Assembly: GCF_014638095.1 (NCBI RefSeq)
Contig: NZ_BMFH01000001.1
Span: 558,001-622,000 of the forward strand
Source of the DNA: Muriicola marianensis
GTDB lineage: Bacteria; Bacteroidota; Bacteroidia; Flavobacteriales; Flavobacteriaceae
Direction of reading: 5' to 3'
Length of the DNA stretch: 64,000 nucleotides
Made by a program: the position numbers and the translations under genes. Below the pieces are notes generated by a model. That model was not told where the DNA came from, did no database searches, and saw nothing but the letters and a program-made list of their open reading frames with translations. Positions 22,785 to 30,865 of this stretch are shown one piece after another. Within the stretch, counting starts at the first letter, position 1; each line of letters opens with the position of its first letter.

Positions 22785-25700
22785 CTAATTGATAATGGAA
22801 TCATAAATAGCCTGCTGGATACGGGTCCGCAATTCGGATTTGATCAGGAGGTTATTGCTCGATGAGGGATAGGTACGGTTCGACAAAAAGACATAAACGA
22901 TTTCCTCATCGGGGTCGGCCCAGGTATAGGTGCCTGTGAAGCCACTATGGCCAAAGCTCTTGCGACTTACACAGCCACAGGTGGGCCCGTGTTCTTCGAG
23001 CTGTGGTTTGTCGAACCCCACCCCACGTCTGACATCCTCCTTGCAGAAATAACATCTGTTGAATTTCTCGATAGTCCTCGACAGCAGCAGGCGATCCCCT
23101 CCGTAATACCCCCCTTGCAGGTACATTTGCATGATCTTGGCCACATCCCTGGCATTGCTGAACAATCCGGCATGGCCTCCTACCCCGCCCTGCATGGCCG
23201 CTCCCATGTCGTGCACATATCCCTGTACGGTCTGGTACCTGTAATAATTATCGATCTCCGAAGGTACGATCCGTGCCTTATCGAAATATTCCAGGGGCTT
23301 AAAGCGGGTATTGTCCGCCCCCAGGGGTTTGTAGAACTCTTCCGTAGCCAATTGGTCAAGGGTTTCTCCCAGAGTTTGTTCTATGTATTTTTTCATCACG
23401 TAATACGCCACATCGCTGTACCTGTAACGATTCGATTTTAGAGACTGTCTCCCTATCCTGTTGTAAATGGAATCCTGGTAGGCATCACTTAGATAGAGAT
23501 TGTCTGTTACCTTGATGGAATAACCCGGACCCGGACGGGCTCGGTAGAATTCGGGGGAGGGCTTCCGGTTCTTATCCAGGGTTGCCAAATAGAACGCGAT
23601 CCAGGAAGGCAGCCTGCCGTAATGGCTGAGAGCTTTAAGCACCGTAACATCCTTGAGTTTTGTCGTGTCATAGGCCGGGATCAATTTTCCGAAAGTATCG
23701 TTCAGGGAGATCTTACCCTGCTCCTCCATAGACATGACAATAGGAAGGGTAGCCAGGATCTTGGTAAGGGAGGCCAGATCATACAGGTGTTCTGAGGTAA
23801 TGGAGTCCGCAGAATCATAGGTGGGTTTCCCGAAGTTCTTTTCGTAGATCACCTTCCCTTTGCGGGCCACAAGTACTTGTGCTCCAGGAAACATCATGGA
23901 ATCTATGCCGTTCTGTACGAGTGTATCTACCCTCGCCAGTGTTTTTCGGTCCATACCCACCCTTTCGGGGATGCTGAAGCCTAACCTACCTAGCGACTTC
24001 CCCAGGATACCTGTCCCTGCAGGATGACCAGATCCAAGAGATACCGGTAGCTTCCCTCTGGCAGGAATGGCCCCGAAAATGATCTCCGCTGTCTTTTCCT
24101 GTGCGATCTCGCTGTTCTGATAGCTCAGCACCAATGCATCCAGATCGTCATAACTTACCACATCCAGCAATGCATAGGGCCTTGCGAATACGGAAAGTAC
24201 CAGGTTGAAACTTCGCTGCCTGCCCAATTCTGCCAGCCAGTACAGTTCTTTTTCAGTGAACTTAAAAGGCTTCCAGGGGCTTTCATTACTCTTGTGAAAC
24301 CCAACGATAACCACATTGTAGGGCTCCAGGTTTTTTTTCAACGTCCCAATATCCTTGCCCTCCACAGGGGTTACCTCTGTATATCTCTTCAGGGCACTTA
24401 AAAAAGACTCCCCCGAATCATCCCCCATGGCTACATATGCGATCTTCTTGTTCTCCAGGTTCTTCACCGGCAACAGGTCGACGTTGTTCCTTACCAGGGT
24501 GATGGCGTGTTCAAAGGCCTCTTCGTAAAGCAAGGTATCCTCAAGGGCATTGAGGTCATCATTCAGCCCTTCGAGAGGAATGGGTTGATAAGCGTGCAAA
24601 CCCGATTTGTATTTAGCCATCAATATCTTCCTGACAGAAGCTGAAAGACGGGATTCGGTGATCAACCCTTCCCGATATGCCTTTAACAAGGCTGCTCTTG
24701 CCCCCATCAGGTTTGCCGGCATGAGAAGTATGTCATTCCCGGCGAGGAAGGCCTGCAATGCTGCATTGTCTTCCCCTGCAAAGTTGGTCACACCTTTCAT
24801 ATTCAGGGCATCCGTAAGAACCAGGCCCTGAAACCCCAGCTCCTGTTTCAATGTCTGGGAAATGATGTTTTTTGAGAGGGAAGATGGCCTCTTCTCTTCC
24901 AGTTCAAGGGCCGTTACATTCAAATGGGCTACCATCACCCCGGAAACCCCCTCCTTTATTAATCTTTTATAGGGATGGATCTCAATACTGTCCAGTCTTT
25001 CTTTTTCGAATGGAATCACAGGCAGGTCCTTGTGTGAATCGACCTCCGTATCCCCATGTCCTGGAAAATGCTTGGCACTGGTTAAGACTCCGGCCCTGCT
25101 CATCCCTCGGACGAAGGCTGCTCCTTTTTGAGCCACGTTCTGACGCTCTTCTCCAAAAGACCTGTTCCCAATGATGGGATTCCGGGGATTGATGTTGATA
25201 TCCACATCCGGGGCAAAGTTGATATGCACCCCCAGGCGTTTTGCGTGGGTTCCTATCCTAAAGCCTATCTTTTCGATCACACTTGAATCCCGGATGGCCC
25301 CCAGGGTCATGTTCCAGGGATAGGCAAAAGTGGAATCGAGTCGCATAGCGAGACCCCATTCCGCATCCATCCCAATTAGCAAAGGGATCCTGGATATCGA
25401 TTGATACTCATTGGTGAGTTTAGCCTGCCTTACAGGTCCGCCCGTCGAAAAGATTAGTCCACCGAGATGCTCCTCCCTGATCAGATCTTTTATCCTGTCT
25501 GTGGATTCCTTATTCTGATCTGAAGCGACCAACACCATAAACAATTGCCCTATCTTCTCCTCCAGGCTCATTGTACCATAGATTTCGTCAACCCACTGCT
25601 GTTGGGCCAAACTGTCTGGCGTAAGCAATGGGTTTCCCTGAGCCAAAATCACAGCCGGGAGAATCAGTAATAAAAGGGAGGATATAATAATTTTCCGCAT
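22785..25700 (-). CDS. GH3 beta-N-acetylhexosaminidase fused to a serine beta-lactamase-like domain
   Basis: About 971 residues from the ATG at 25700; a second ATG at 25715 is possible. A signal peptide (MRKIIISSLLLLILPAVILA) leads a NagZ-type GH3 domain with KHFPGHGDTEVDSHKDLP, the His/Asp dyad loop, and VLTDALNMKGV, which carries the nucleophile Asp. A GH3 C-domain follows. The last 400 residues or so form a class C beta-lactamase/esterase-like domain with SLTK (SxxK), YSD (YxN type) and GHSGFTG (HxG type). The protein is likely periplasmic and acts on peptidoglycan fragments. The fusion recurs in Bacteroidota; the role of the second domain is not established. It sits between bshA and a small conserved gene in one minus-strand run. 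Confidence 0.92.
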   Translation of the reverse strand: MRKIIISSLLLLILPAVILAQGNPLLTPDSLAQQQWVDEIYGTMSLEEKIGQLFMVLVASDQNKESTDRIKDLIREEHLGGLIFSTGGPVRQAKLTNEYQSISRIPLLIGMDAEWGLAMRLDSTFAYPWNMTLGAIRDSSVIEKIGFRIGTHAKRLGVHINFAPDVDININPRNPIIGNRSFGEERQNVAQKGAAFVRGMSRAGVLTSAKHFPGHGDTEVDSHKDLPVIPFEKERLDSIEIHPYKRLIKEGVSGVMVAHLNVTALELEEKRPSSLSKNIISQTLKQELGFQGLVLTDALNMKGVTNFAGEDNAALQAFLAGNDILLMPANLMGARAALLKAYREGLITESRLSASVRKILMAKYKSGLHAYQPIPLEGLNDDLNALEDTLLYEEAFEHAITLVRNNVDLLPVKNLENKKIAYVAMGDDSGESFLSALKRYTEVTPVEGKDIGTLKKNLEPYNVVIVGFHKSNESPWKPFKFTEKELYWLAELGRQRSFNLVLSVFARPYALLDVVSYDDLDALVLSYQNSEIAQEKTAEIIFGAIPARGKLPVSLGSGHPAGTGILGKSLGRLGFSIPERVGMDRKTLARVDTLVQNGIDSMMFPGAQVLVARKGKVIYEKNFGKPTYDSADSITSEHLYDLASLTKILATLPIVMSMEEQGKISLNDTFGKLIPAYDTTKLKDVTVLKALSHYGRLPSWIAFYLATLDKNRKPSPEFYRARPGPGYSIKVTDNLYLSDAYQDSIYNRIGRQSLKSNRYRYSDVAYYVMKKYIEQTLGETLDQLATEEFYKPLGADNTRFKPLEYFDKARIVPSEIDNYYRYQTVQGYVHDMGAAMQGGVGGHAGLFSNARDVAKIMQMYLQGGYYGGDRLLLSRTIEKFNRCYFCKEDVRRGVGFDKPQLEEHGPTCGCVSRKSFGHSGFTGTYTWADPDEEIVYVFLSNRTYPSSSNNLLIKSELRTRIQQAIYDSIIN

Positions 25701-25786
25701 AGGCGATCTGAACATTGAATCTAACTGTGATGCTTGAGAATTATTGCGTTTTTAACGGTTAACGCCCTGAATTTGTGGTGAATGCA

Positions 25787-26269
25787 CTAAATGAACCGGC
25801 CATGCCAGCTTTCTGAGGCAGGTACCTCCCAGTGTTCGAGGTACTCCTGCTTGTTGACCACAAGGTTGTTGAAGACGATGGTGTTTTTTGAGATAGCCTT
25901 GGCTTTGGCCATTTTCTTAAAATCCGCCATGGACTTGTACGTGATATAGTCGCCCTGTTTAAAGGATACATTCATCCTGTCGAGCAGCTCGACCCCGAAT
26001 CGTTTCTCCAGGCCCTGAATGAAGTGAACGGAAGCATCTATACTACACCCGGAAGCTGATGCCTGTGTCTGGTCGAGCCCAAACACAATAAAACGCTTAT
26101 ATCTTATCTCATAACCGGCATGGAGTGACGCTCCATGGGCCGTCCACTGGGTGAGGAATTGCGGAATCAATTCGTTGAGTTCTTTTAACTCGGCTTCGGA
26201 AAAATTCCTGTCGGCCTGATAGACCCAAATCCTGGAAGTATCAGGCAATTCTTCAAATGCCACTAACAT
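25787..26269 (-). CDS. Conserved flavobacterial protein of unknown function
   Basis: 160 residues, soluble, no signal peptide. It resembles a small protein conserved across Bacteroidota that is often labelled 'ABC transporter ATPase', but no Walker A, Walker B or ABC signature is visible, so I do not use that label. Conserved-looking blocks are RIWVYQADRNFSEAEL, FLTQWTAHGASLHAGYEIRY, SGCSIDASVHFIQGLEKRFG, FKKMAKAKAISKNTIVFNNL and the C-terminal WEVPASESWHGRF. The Cys in SGCSID and the terminal ESWH may be functional. It follows the Fe-S genes in the same direction with its own possible -7 box at 26317-26324. Confidence 0.8.
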   Translation of the reverse strand: MLVAFEELPDTSRIWVYQADRNFSEAELKELNELIPQFLTQWTAHGASLHAGYEIRYKRFIVFGLDQTQASASGCSIDASVHFIQGLEKRFGVELLDRMNVSFKQGDYITYKSMADFKKMAKAKAISKNTIVFNNLVVNKQEYLEHWEVPASESWHGRFI

Positions 26270-26316
26270 AGTTGTCCTTTATTCATATTCATCTTCATTC
26301 TACACTAAAATCGTTC

Positions 26317-26324
26317 CAAAAATA
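26317..26324 (-). promoter_or_regulatory. Possible -7 box (TATTTTTG) upstream of the 160-residue protein
   Basis: Exact TAnnTTTG match on the minus strand, 48 bp before the ATG at 26269, in the 61-bp gap after the CCG-domain gene. No TTG sits at the proper -33 distance, so this is a weak call. Confidence 0.3.
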
Positions 26325-26330
26325 CCTGGA

Positions 26331-27110
26331 TCAAAGATCCTCGGCCTTAGACATCAACTCTGCAATATCCATCACCGCGATCGCACCTTCTTTCTCCTTA
26401 TTTTTCACCCCATCTGTCATCATTGTATTACAAAAAGGACAGGCGGCAGCGATAATTTCCGGCTGGGTCTCCAGAGCTTGCTCAGTGCGTTCAATATTCA
26501 CCTCCTTATCGCCCTTTTCAGCTTCTTTGAACATCTGGGCTCCTCCGGCACCACAGCACAAGCCCCTCTGTTTGCAATTCTTCATCTCCACGAGCTCTGC
26601 ATCCAGCTTGCGAATAAGCTCCCTGGGGGCTTCGTATACATTATTGGCTCTCCCGAGGTAACAGGGGTCATGAAAGGTGATCCTCTTGCCCCTGAATGTT
26701 CCTCCCTGAAGTGTGAGACGTCCTTCCTCCAGAAGTTGCTTCAAGAACTGCGTATGGTGCATCACCTCGTAATTGCCTCCCAGGCCCGGATACTCGTTTT
26801 TAAGGGTATTAAAGCAATGCGGACAGGCTGTGACCACTTTTTTGATACCATACCCGTTCATTACTTCAATATTGGTGACCGCTTGCATCTGGAAAAGGAA
26901 TTCATTGCCGGCCCTCTTGGCAGGATCTCCCGAGCAGCTCTCTTCTGTACCCAGAACCGCAAAGCTTACCCCGGCCTTTTCAAGAAGTTTTACAAAGGCC
27001 TTGGTGATCTTTTTTGCCCTGTCGTCAAAACTGCCGGCACATCCTACCCAGAACAGAACTTCCGGTTCTTTGCCTTCGGCGAACAGGGATGCCATGGTCG
27101 GTACATTCAT
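26331..27110 (-). CDS. CCG-domain (HdrB/LldE-type) Fe-S oxidoreductase subunit
   Basis: 259 residues with two cysteine-rich CCG domains. In the first, VGCAGSFDDR, EESCSGDP and ACPHCFNTLK supply the ligands. In the second, FHDPCYLGR, RGLCCGAGGAQMF and AACPFCNTMM do. This architecture occurs in HdrB, GlpC, LldE and related subunits, where it holds a non-cubane cluster or passes electrons to quinone or disulfide. It has no membrane segment. It is encoded 18 bp downstream of a membrane ferredoxin-type protein, which is its probable partner. The electron donor and acceptor are unknown; no lactate or glycerol-3-phosphate dehydrogenase gene is adjacent. Confidence 0.88.
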   Translation of the reverse strand: MNVPTMASLFAEGKEPEVLFWVGCAGSFDDRAKKITKAFVKLLEKAGVSFAVLGTEESCSGDPAKRAGNEFLFQMQAVTNIEVMNGYGIKKVVTACPHCFNTLKNEYPGLGGNYEVMHHTQFLKQLLEEGRLTLQGGTFRGKRITFHDPCYLGRANNVYEAPRELIRKLDAELVEMKNCKQRGLCCGAGGAQMFKEAEKGDKEVNIERTEQALETQPEIIAAACPFCNTMMTDGVKNKEKEGAIAVMDIAELMSKAEDL

Positions 27111-27128
27111 TTTATCCTCTTTCTATTG

Positions 27129-28457
27129 TTATGCTGTTTCACTGGCCCAGTTAAGTCGGTCCATCTGGTTGAAAGGCCACGGGGCTCCGTTGTTCTCTAT
27201 ATTTCCCATCATCGCGTTCAACTCCGCAGGTGCAGCAGACTGTTCCATCACGAGGTATTGTCTCATGTCCATGATGATAGACAGGGGGTCAATGCTCACC
27301 GGGCAGGCTTCCACACAGGCGTTGCAGGAAGTACAGGCCCACAGTTCCTCCCGGGTGATATAGTCGTCGAGCAGTTGCTTCCCGTCATCCACAAAGGTTC
27401 CCTTATTCTTATCCATATTCCTGCCGACCTCTTCAAGACGATCGCGCGTGTCCATCATGATCTTCCTGGGCGATAGCTTTTTCCCGGTCTGGTTGGCCGG
27501 GCATTCGCTGGTGCACCTGCCGCATTCCGTGCAGGTATAGGCACTGAGCAACTGCACCCATTTCAGGTCTTTAACGTCTGAAGCTCCGAACTTATCCGGT
27601 GGTGTTGCATCTTCTGCAGGAGCTGCAAACGGATCGGCATTGGGATCCATCATCAACCGCACCTCTTTGGTAACCGCATCGTTGTTGCTGAACTGGCCCT
27701 TGGGTTTAAGATTTCCGAAGTAGGTGTTAGGAAAGGCCAGTAAAATATGGAGGTGTTTGGAATAATACAGGTAATTCAGAAAGAACAGTATTCCTGCAAT
27801 ATGCAGCCACCAGGCAGACCTTTCAATCAGGACCACCGTTGAAGCGGACATGCCTTCAAACAAGGGTGTGATCCACTGGCTGACCGGGAATGAACCCGCT
27901 TCCGTGTAATGGGCTACTTCCATACGTTGCAACTGAAGGTCTGACGCATTCATGGTCAGGAAGAGCGCCATTAGTATAAGTTCAATATAAAGGATCCAGT
28001 TTGCATCATTTTTAGGCCATCCCTTCATTTCGGGCTTTACAAAGCGAGCCAGTTTCAGGGCATTCCTTCGGAGCCAGAACACCACCACCGCCACGATGAC
28101 CAGCAGGGCCAGGATCTCAAAAGAGGCGATCAGGAAATCGTAGAACCCTCCCATAAAAGCAAAAACCCGATGGGTTCCAAGGAGGCCATCAATGATGATC
28201 TCCAACACCTCAATGTTGATGATGATGAATCCCAGATAGACGATGATGTGCATAAGTCCGGCTATGGGTCTGACCACCATTTTGCTCTGACCCAGGGCGA
28301 TCCGCATCATGTTCTTCCAGCGTTGAGGCTTGTTATCCGACAGGTCTATATCCCTGCCCAGCATAATATTCCTCCTTAGTTTTTTTACGTTTCGTGTAAA
28401 ATAGCCGATGCCTGCAATCAATAGGACAGCGAAGAGGATATTGGGAAGGTATTCCAT
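27129..28457 (-). CDS. Membrane 4Fe-4S protein (HdrC/NarI-like fusion)
   Basis: 442 residues. The N-terminal part has about five to six membrane helices (for example LPNILFAVLLIAGIGYF and IIVYLGFIIINIEVLEII) with histidines that could bind heme, as in NarI-type subunits. The C-terminal cytosolic ferredoxin domain has two 4Fe-4S motifs, CTECGRCTSECP near residue 307 and CTSCNACVEACP near residue 373. With the CCG protein next to it, this makes a two-gene HdrDE-like membrane redox module. It starts 3 bp after the MCE gene. A link to the quinone pool is inferred. Confidence 0.87.
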   Translation of the reverse strand: MEYLPNILFAVLLIAGIGYFTRNVKKLRRNIMLGRDIDLSDNKPQRWKNMMRIALGQSKMVVRPIAGLMHIIVYLGFIIINIEVLEIIIDGLLGTHRVFAFMGGFYDFLIASFEILALLVIVAVVVFWLRRNALKLARFVKPEMKGWPKNDANWILYIELILMALFLTMNASDLQLQRMEVAHYTEAGSFPVSQWITPLFEGMSASTVVLIERSAWWLHIAGILFFLNYLYYSKHLHILLAFPNTYFGNLKPKGQFSNNDAVTKEVRLMMDPNADPFAAPAEDATPPDKFGASDVKDLKWVQLLSAYTCTECGRCTSECPANQTGKKLSPRKIMMDTRDRLEEVGRNMDKNKGTFVDDGKQLLDDYITREELWACTSCNACVEACPVSIDPLSIIMDMRQYLVMEQSAAPAELNAMMGNIENNGAPWPFNQMDRLNWASETA

Positions 28458-28460
28458 TAA

Positions 28461-29432
28461 TTATTCGTTGTTGATTAATGCAGGATCGTTCTCTGGAAGG
28501 GAATATTCGATCTGTTTCTTGCCAAAAACCGAAACATTCACATAGCGCTTGGGATTCAGACGGAAATCCTGCAGAAGTAGATCCAGTTCCCTGGATGCCT
28601 CGGTCAGATTATTATACAGGTCTTCGTCCTTCATCAGTTTGCCCATGGTGCCTTCTCCTTGCTCGATCTTTGCCAGGATATCGTTGAGATTGTTCATGGT
28701 CGACTCAAGGTTTCGAATGGTCTCTCCGAGATTGGCCGCTGCCAAAGAGTCTGAAAGCTGTGCAAAATTGGTGGTAAGTCGGTCTACATTACTCAGGGAG
28801 CTGTCTATGTGTGCTTTGTTCTTGTCGAGCATCTCGTTGAGAGTGCCTGCGCTTTTCTGAAAGCTCTCCATTACAGCAGTGAGGCCTTGTATGCTTTCCC
28901 TCAGGTTTCTCTTGGTTTTGTCGTCCAGCACCTCATTGACATTCATCAACAGGGTATCTGCATGGGATACCGCCCCTTCTACTTTTAATTGAAGGGGGGT
29001 CAGTTTTTGCTGGACCAATTCAGTTAGACCCGGGCGTGTATTGGTTACCAAAGTATCGCCGGACTGGGCCATGGGTGCCCCATCAAACATCGGTACAATC
29101 TGTATCCCTTTCCCCCCGATGATCCCGGTATCAAACAGTTCGGCCTTGCTGTTCCTGGAAAATTCAAAACTGTTAGCCACGGAAAAAGTTACGACGAGCT
29201 TGCCGCTGTTGTCCTTAAATTGAATGTTGTTGACCTTGCCTACGCTAAAGCCGTTAATGGATACCTGTGTGCCGGTTTGGAGTCCGCCCACATTGTCGTA
29301 TATCGCATAAAAGGTCTTGCTGTCATCGAACAGGGGCGTGGCTTTGAGGTAACTGTATCCCAGGATGAACAAGAGTATACCTCCGATAACGATGATCCCT
29401 GTCTTGATTTCCCGAGATAGTTTCAACTTCAC
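28461..29432 (-). CDS. MlaD-type MCE domain protein
   Basis: About 323 residues from a GTG at 29432. The frame also allows a TTG at 29447, but that codon abuts a TAATTTTG box, and the GTG start gives MKLKLSREIKTGIIVIGGIL, as I recall for flavobacterial relatives. One N-terminal membrane anchor is followed by an MCE domain (about residues 30-115: FYAIYDNVGGLQTGTQVSIN, GIIGGKGIQIVP) and a long helical tail that would form a periplasmic tube with other subunits. It probably carries phospholipids between the membranes. No mlaE or mlaF lies in the window. It precedes the Fe-S genes by 3 bp. Confidence 0.88.
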   Translation of the reverse strand: MKLKLSREIKTGIIVIGGILLFILGYSYLKATPLFDDSKTFYAIYDNVGGLQTGTQVSINGFSVGKVNNIQFKDNSGKLVVTFSVANSFEFSRNSKAELFDTGIIGGKGIQIVPMFDGAPMAQSGDTLVTNTRPGLTELVQQKLTPLQLKVEGAVSHADTLLMNVNEVLDDKTKRNLRESIQGLTAVMESFQKSAGTLNEMLDKNKAHIDSSLSNVDRLTTNFAQLSDSLAAANLGETIRNLESTMNNLNDILAKIEQGEGTMGKLMKDEDLYNNLTEASRELDLLLQDFRLNPKRYVNVSVFGKKQIEYSLPENDPALINNE

Positions 29433-29448
29433 GTTTTTAGGTTCCAAA

Positions 29449-29456
29449 CAAAATTA
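29449..29456 (-). promoter_or_regulatory. -7 box (TAATTTTG) for the MCE gene
   Basis: Exact TAnnTTTG on the minus strand in the gap after the amidase stop. The transcript start would fall near 29443, on top of the TTG codon, which favours the GTG at 29432 as translation start. No TTG was found at the -33 spacing. Confidence 0.35.
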
Positions 29457-29480
29457 GAAATAAATTCGGAAGGCAGGTCA

Positions 29481-30734
29481 TTATTCATCCTCGTATTTCA
29501 AGGCTTCCTGCAGGGGTATGCGCTTCCCGTCCTTGTAGGCCACAATGTAGGAGGTGGTAAAGCCTTTCATATCGGCGTTATTCTTAAGTAGTTTTGCCCC
29601 CATGTAGGTGTCTGTTTCCCCATAGAGGTAACGAAATAAGTTGTTTACCGGTTCTTTGGATATCTTGTTCAATCCCTTGAATTCAGCCGAGCCGGGAGCC
29701 AGGTTCTTGGAACTCGCCATGATCTGTACCTTAAAGGTGACTCCCTCACGGGCTACCTGCATTCTCACCGATTGGGACTCCTGTTCCTTCTCTGCTTTTG
29801 AAGCAACAACAGTCTCAGATTTGCCGGATCCGGGATTTTCTGTACCCGTCTCAAGGGTCTTCTCCGTTTTCAGATCAGGATCTGCCGGTTTGGGGACGTC
29901 CCGTACAACAGGAGGTGTCTTTTGAGGAGTTCCGTTGGAGATCACGGTCTGTTCATCGGGTATGCTGTTGCGGTATTTAAGGATGGCTTCGGCGATTGCC
30001 TTGCCCATTTCTGTCTGGCCTTTGGGGGAATTGAGATATCTGCCTTCCTCCTTGTTCGTTAAAAAACCCGTCTCGATGAGGACACTGGGCATAAACGTCT
30101 GGTGGAGAACTATGAATCCGGCCTGCTTCACCTTTCGGTCGTTACGTTTTAGCTTTGAAGTGAAATTATCCTGAATGAGTTTCGCGAGGAGGATGCTCTG
30201 GTCGAGGAATTCCTCCTGCATGATGGTCATCCCGATCACGGACTCCGGGGAATTGATATCGTAGGCTGCATAACGTGCCTCGTAATTGTCCTCCAGGTAG
30301 ATCACGGAGTTCTCCTTTTTGGCTACCTCGAAATTCTGTTTGTTGGCATGGAGTCCCAGGACAAATGTACCTGCCCCATGGGCGTTGGAGGTATGGGAAT
30401 CGCAATGTACGGAAACAAACAGGTCGGCATCCGCCTTGTTTGCGATCTCACCGCGAACGAAGAGGTCTACAAACGAGTCGTCATCCCTTGTATACACCAC
30501 CTTGACCCCAGGTATTTTCTTGAGCTCCTCCCCTATTTTGAGTACGATATTCAGGGCAATATTCTTCTCCATATAGCCGTTTCCCAGGTTTCCGGGATCA
30601 TGGCCGCCATGGCCCGCATCAAGGACCACAACAAAACCTTCATCCCCACGGCTTGCCGGAACAGGATCGGAGGCGGAAAGAGAGGCTGTCAAAATGAAAG
30701 AAAAACAGACAGCAAAAAGCAATTTTTTATTCAT
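29481..30734 (-). CDS. N-acetylmuramoyl-L-alanine amidase (Amidase_3)
   Basis: About 417 residues from the ATG at 30734; the frame extends 4 codons further. The signal peptide is MNKKLLFAVCFSFILTASLS. The Amidase_3 zinc domain spans about residues 30-255: VVLDAGHGGHDPGN with a zinc His, MEKNIALNI with a zinc Glu, SVHCDSHTS with the second zinc His, and VLIETGFLTNKEEG with the catalytic Glu. A low-complexity linker follows, then a C-terminal SPOR-like region (FKVQIMASSK to LQEALKYEDE) that would target it to denuded septal glycan. It cleaves the peptide from MurNAc during cell separation. It is divergent from lptD. Confidence 0.93.
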   Translation of the reverse strand: MNKKLLFAVCFSFILTASLSASDPVPASRGDEGFVVVLDAGHGGHDPGNLGNGYMEKNIALNIVLKIGEELKKIPGVKVVYTRDDDSFVDLFVRGEIANKADADLFVSVHCDSHTSNAHGAGTFVLGLHANKQNFEVAKKENSVIYLEDNYEARYAAYDINSPESVIGMTIMQEEFLDQSILLAKLIQDNFTSKLKRNDRKVKQAGFIVLHQTFMPSVLIETGFLTNKEEGRYLNSPKGQTEMGKAIAEAILKYRNSIPDEQTVISNGTPQKTPPVVRDVPKPADPDLKTEKTLETGTENPGSGKSETVVASKAEKEQESQSVRMQVAREGVTFKVQIMASSKNLAPGSAEFKGLNKISKEPVNNLFRYLYGETDTYMGAKLLKNNADMKGFTTSYIVAYKDGKRIPLQEALKYEDE

Positions 30735-30865
30735 GGCAGTAGGCAAAATAACGCTCCTAATCTTAGGTTAAAAATATCGTTCTCCTCCACGGGCAGAAGA
30801 AAAATATATGTAAGTTTGACTTATGAAAATCAAGCCTTATCACTACAAAAATAGGATATATAGCT
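30735..30865. other. Divergent amidase / lptD intergenic region
   Basis: 131 bp. TTATTTTG on the minus strand (30751-30744) is one base off the -7 consensus and may serve the amidase gene. CCTAATCTTAGG near 30757 is a 12-bp dyad. An 18-codon ATG frame (30823-30879) overlaps the lptD start in another frame. On the plus strand TAGCTTTG (30861-30868) matches the -7 consensus exactly but ends on the lptD TTG codon. Confidence 0.35.

Noticed and set aside
25787-26269. ABC transporter ATPase label for the 160-residue protein
   Set aside because: No Walker A, Walker B or ABC signature can be seen.
26478-27476. 332-codon plus-strand frame opposite the Fe-S genes
   Set aside because: It lies fully antisense to two proteins with intact Cys motifs, has no family features, and looks like a by-product of codon bias.
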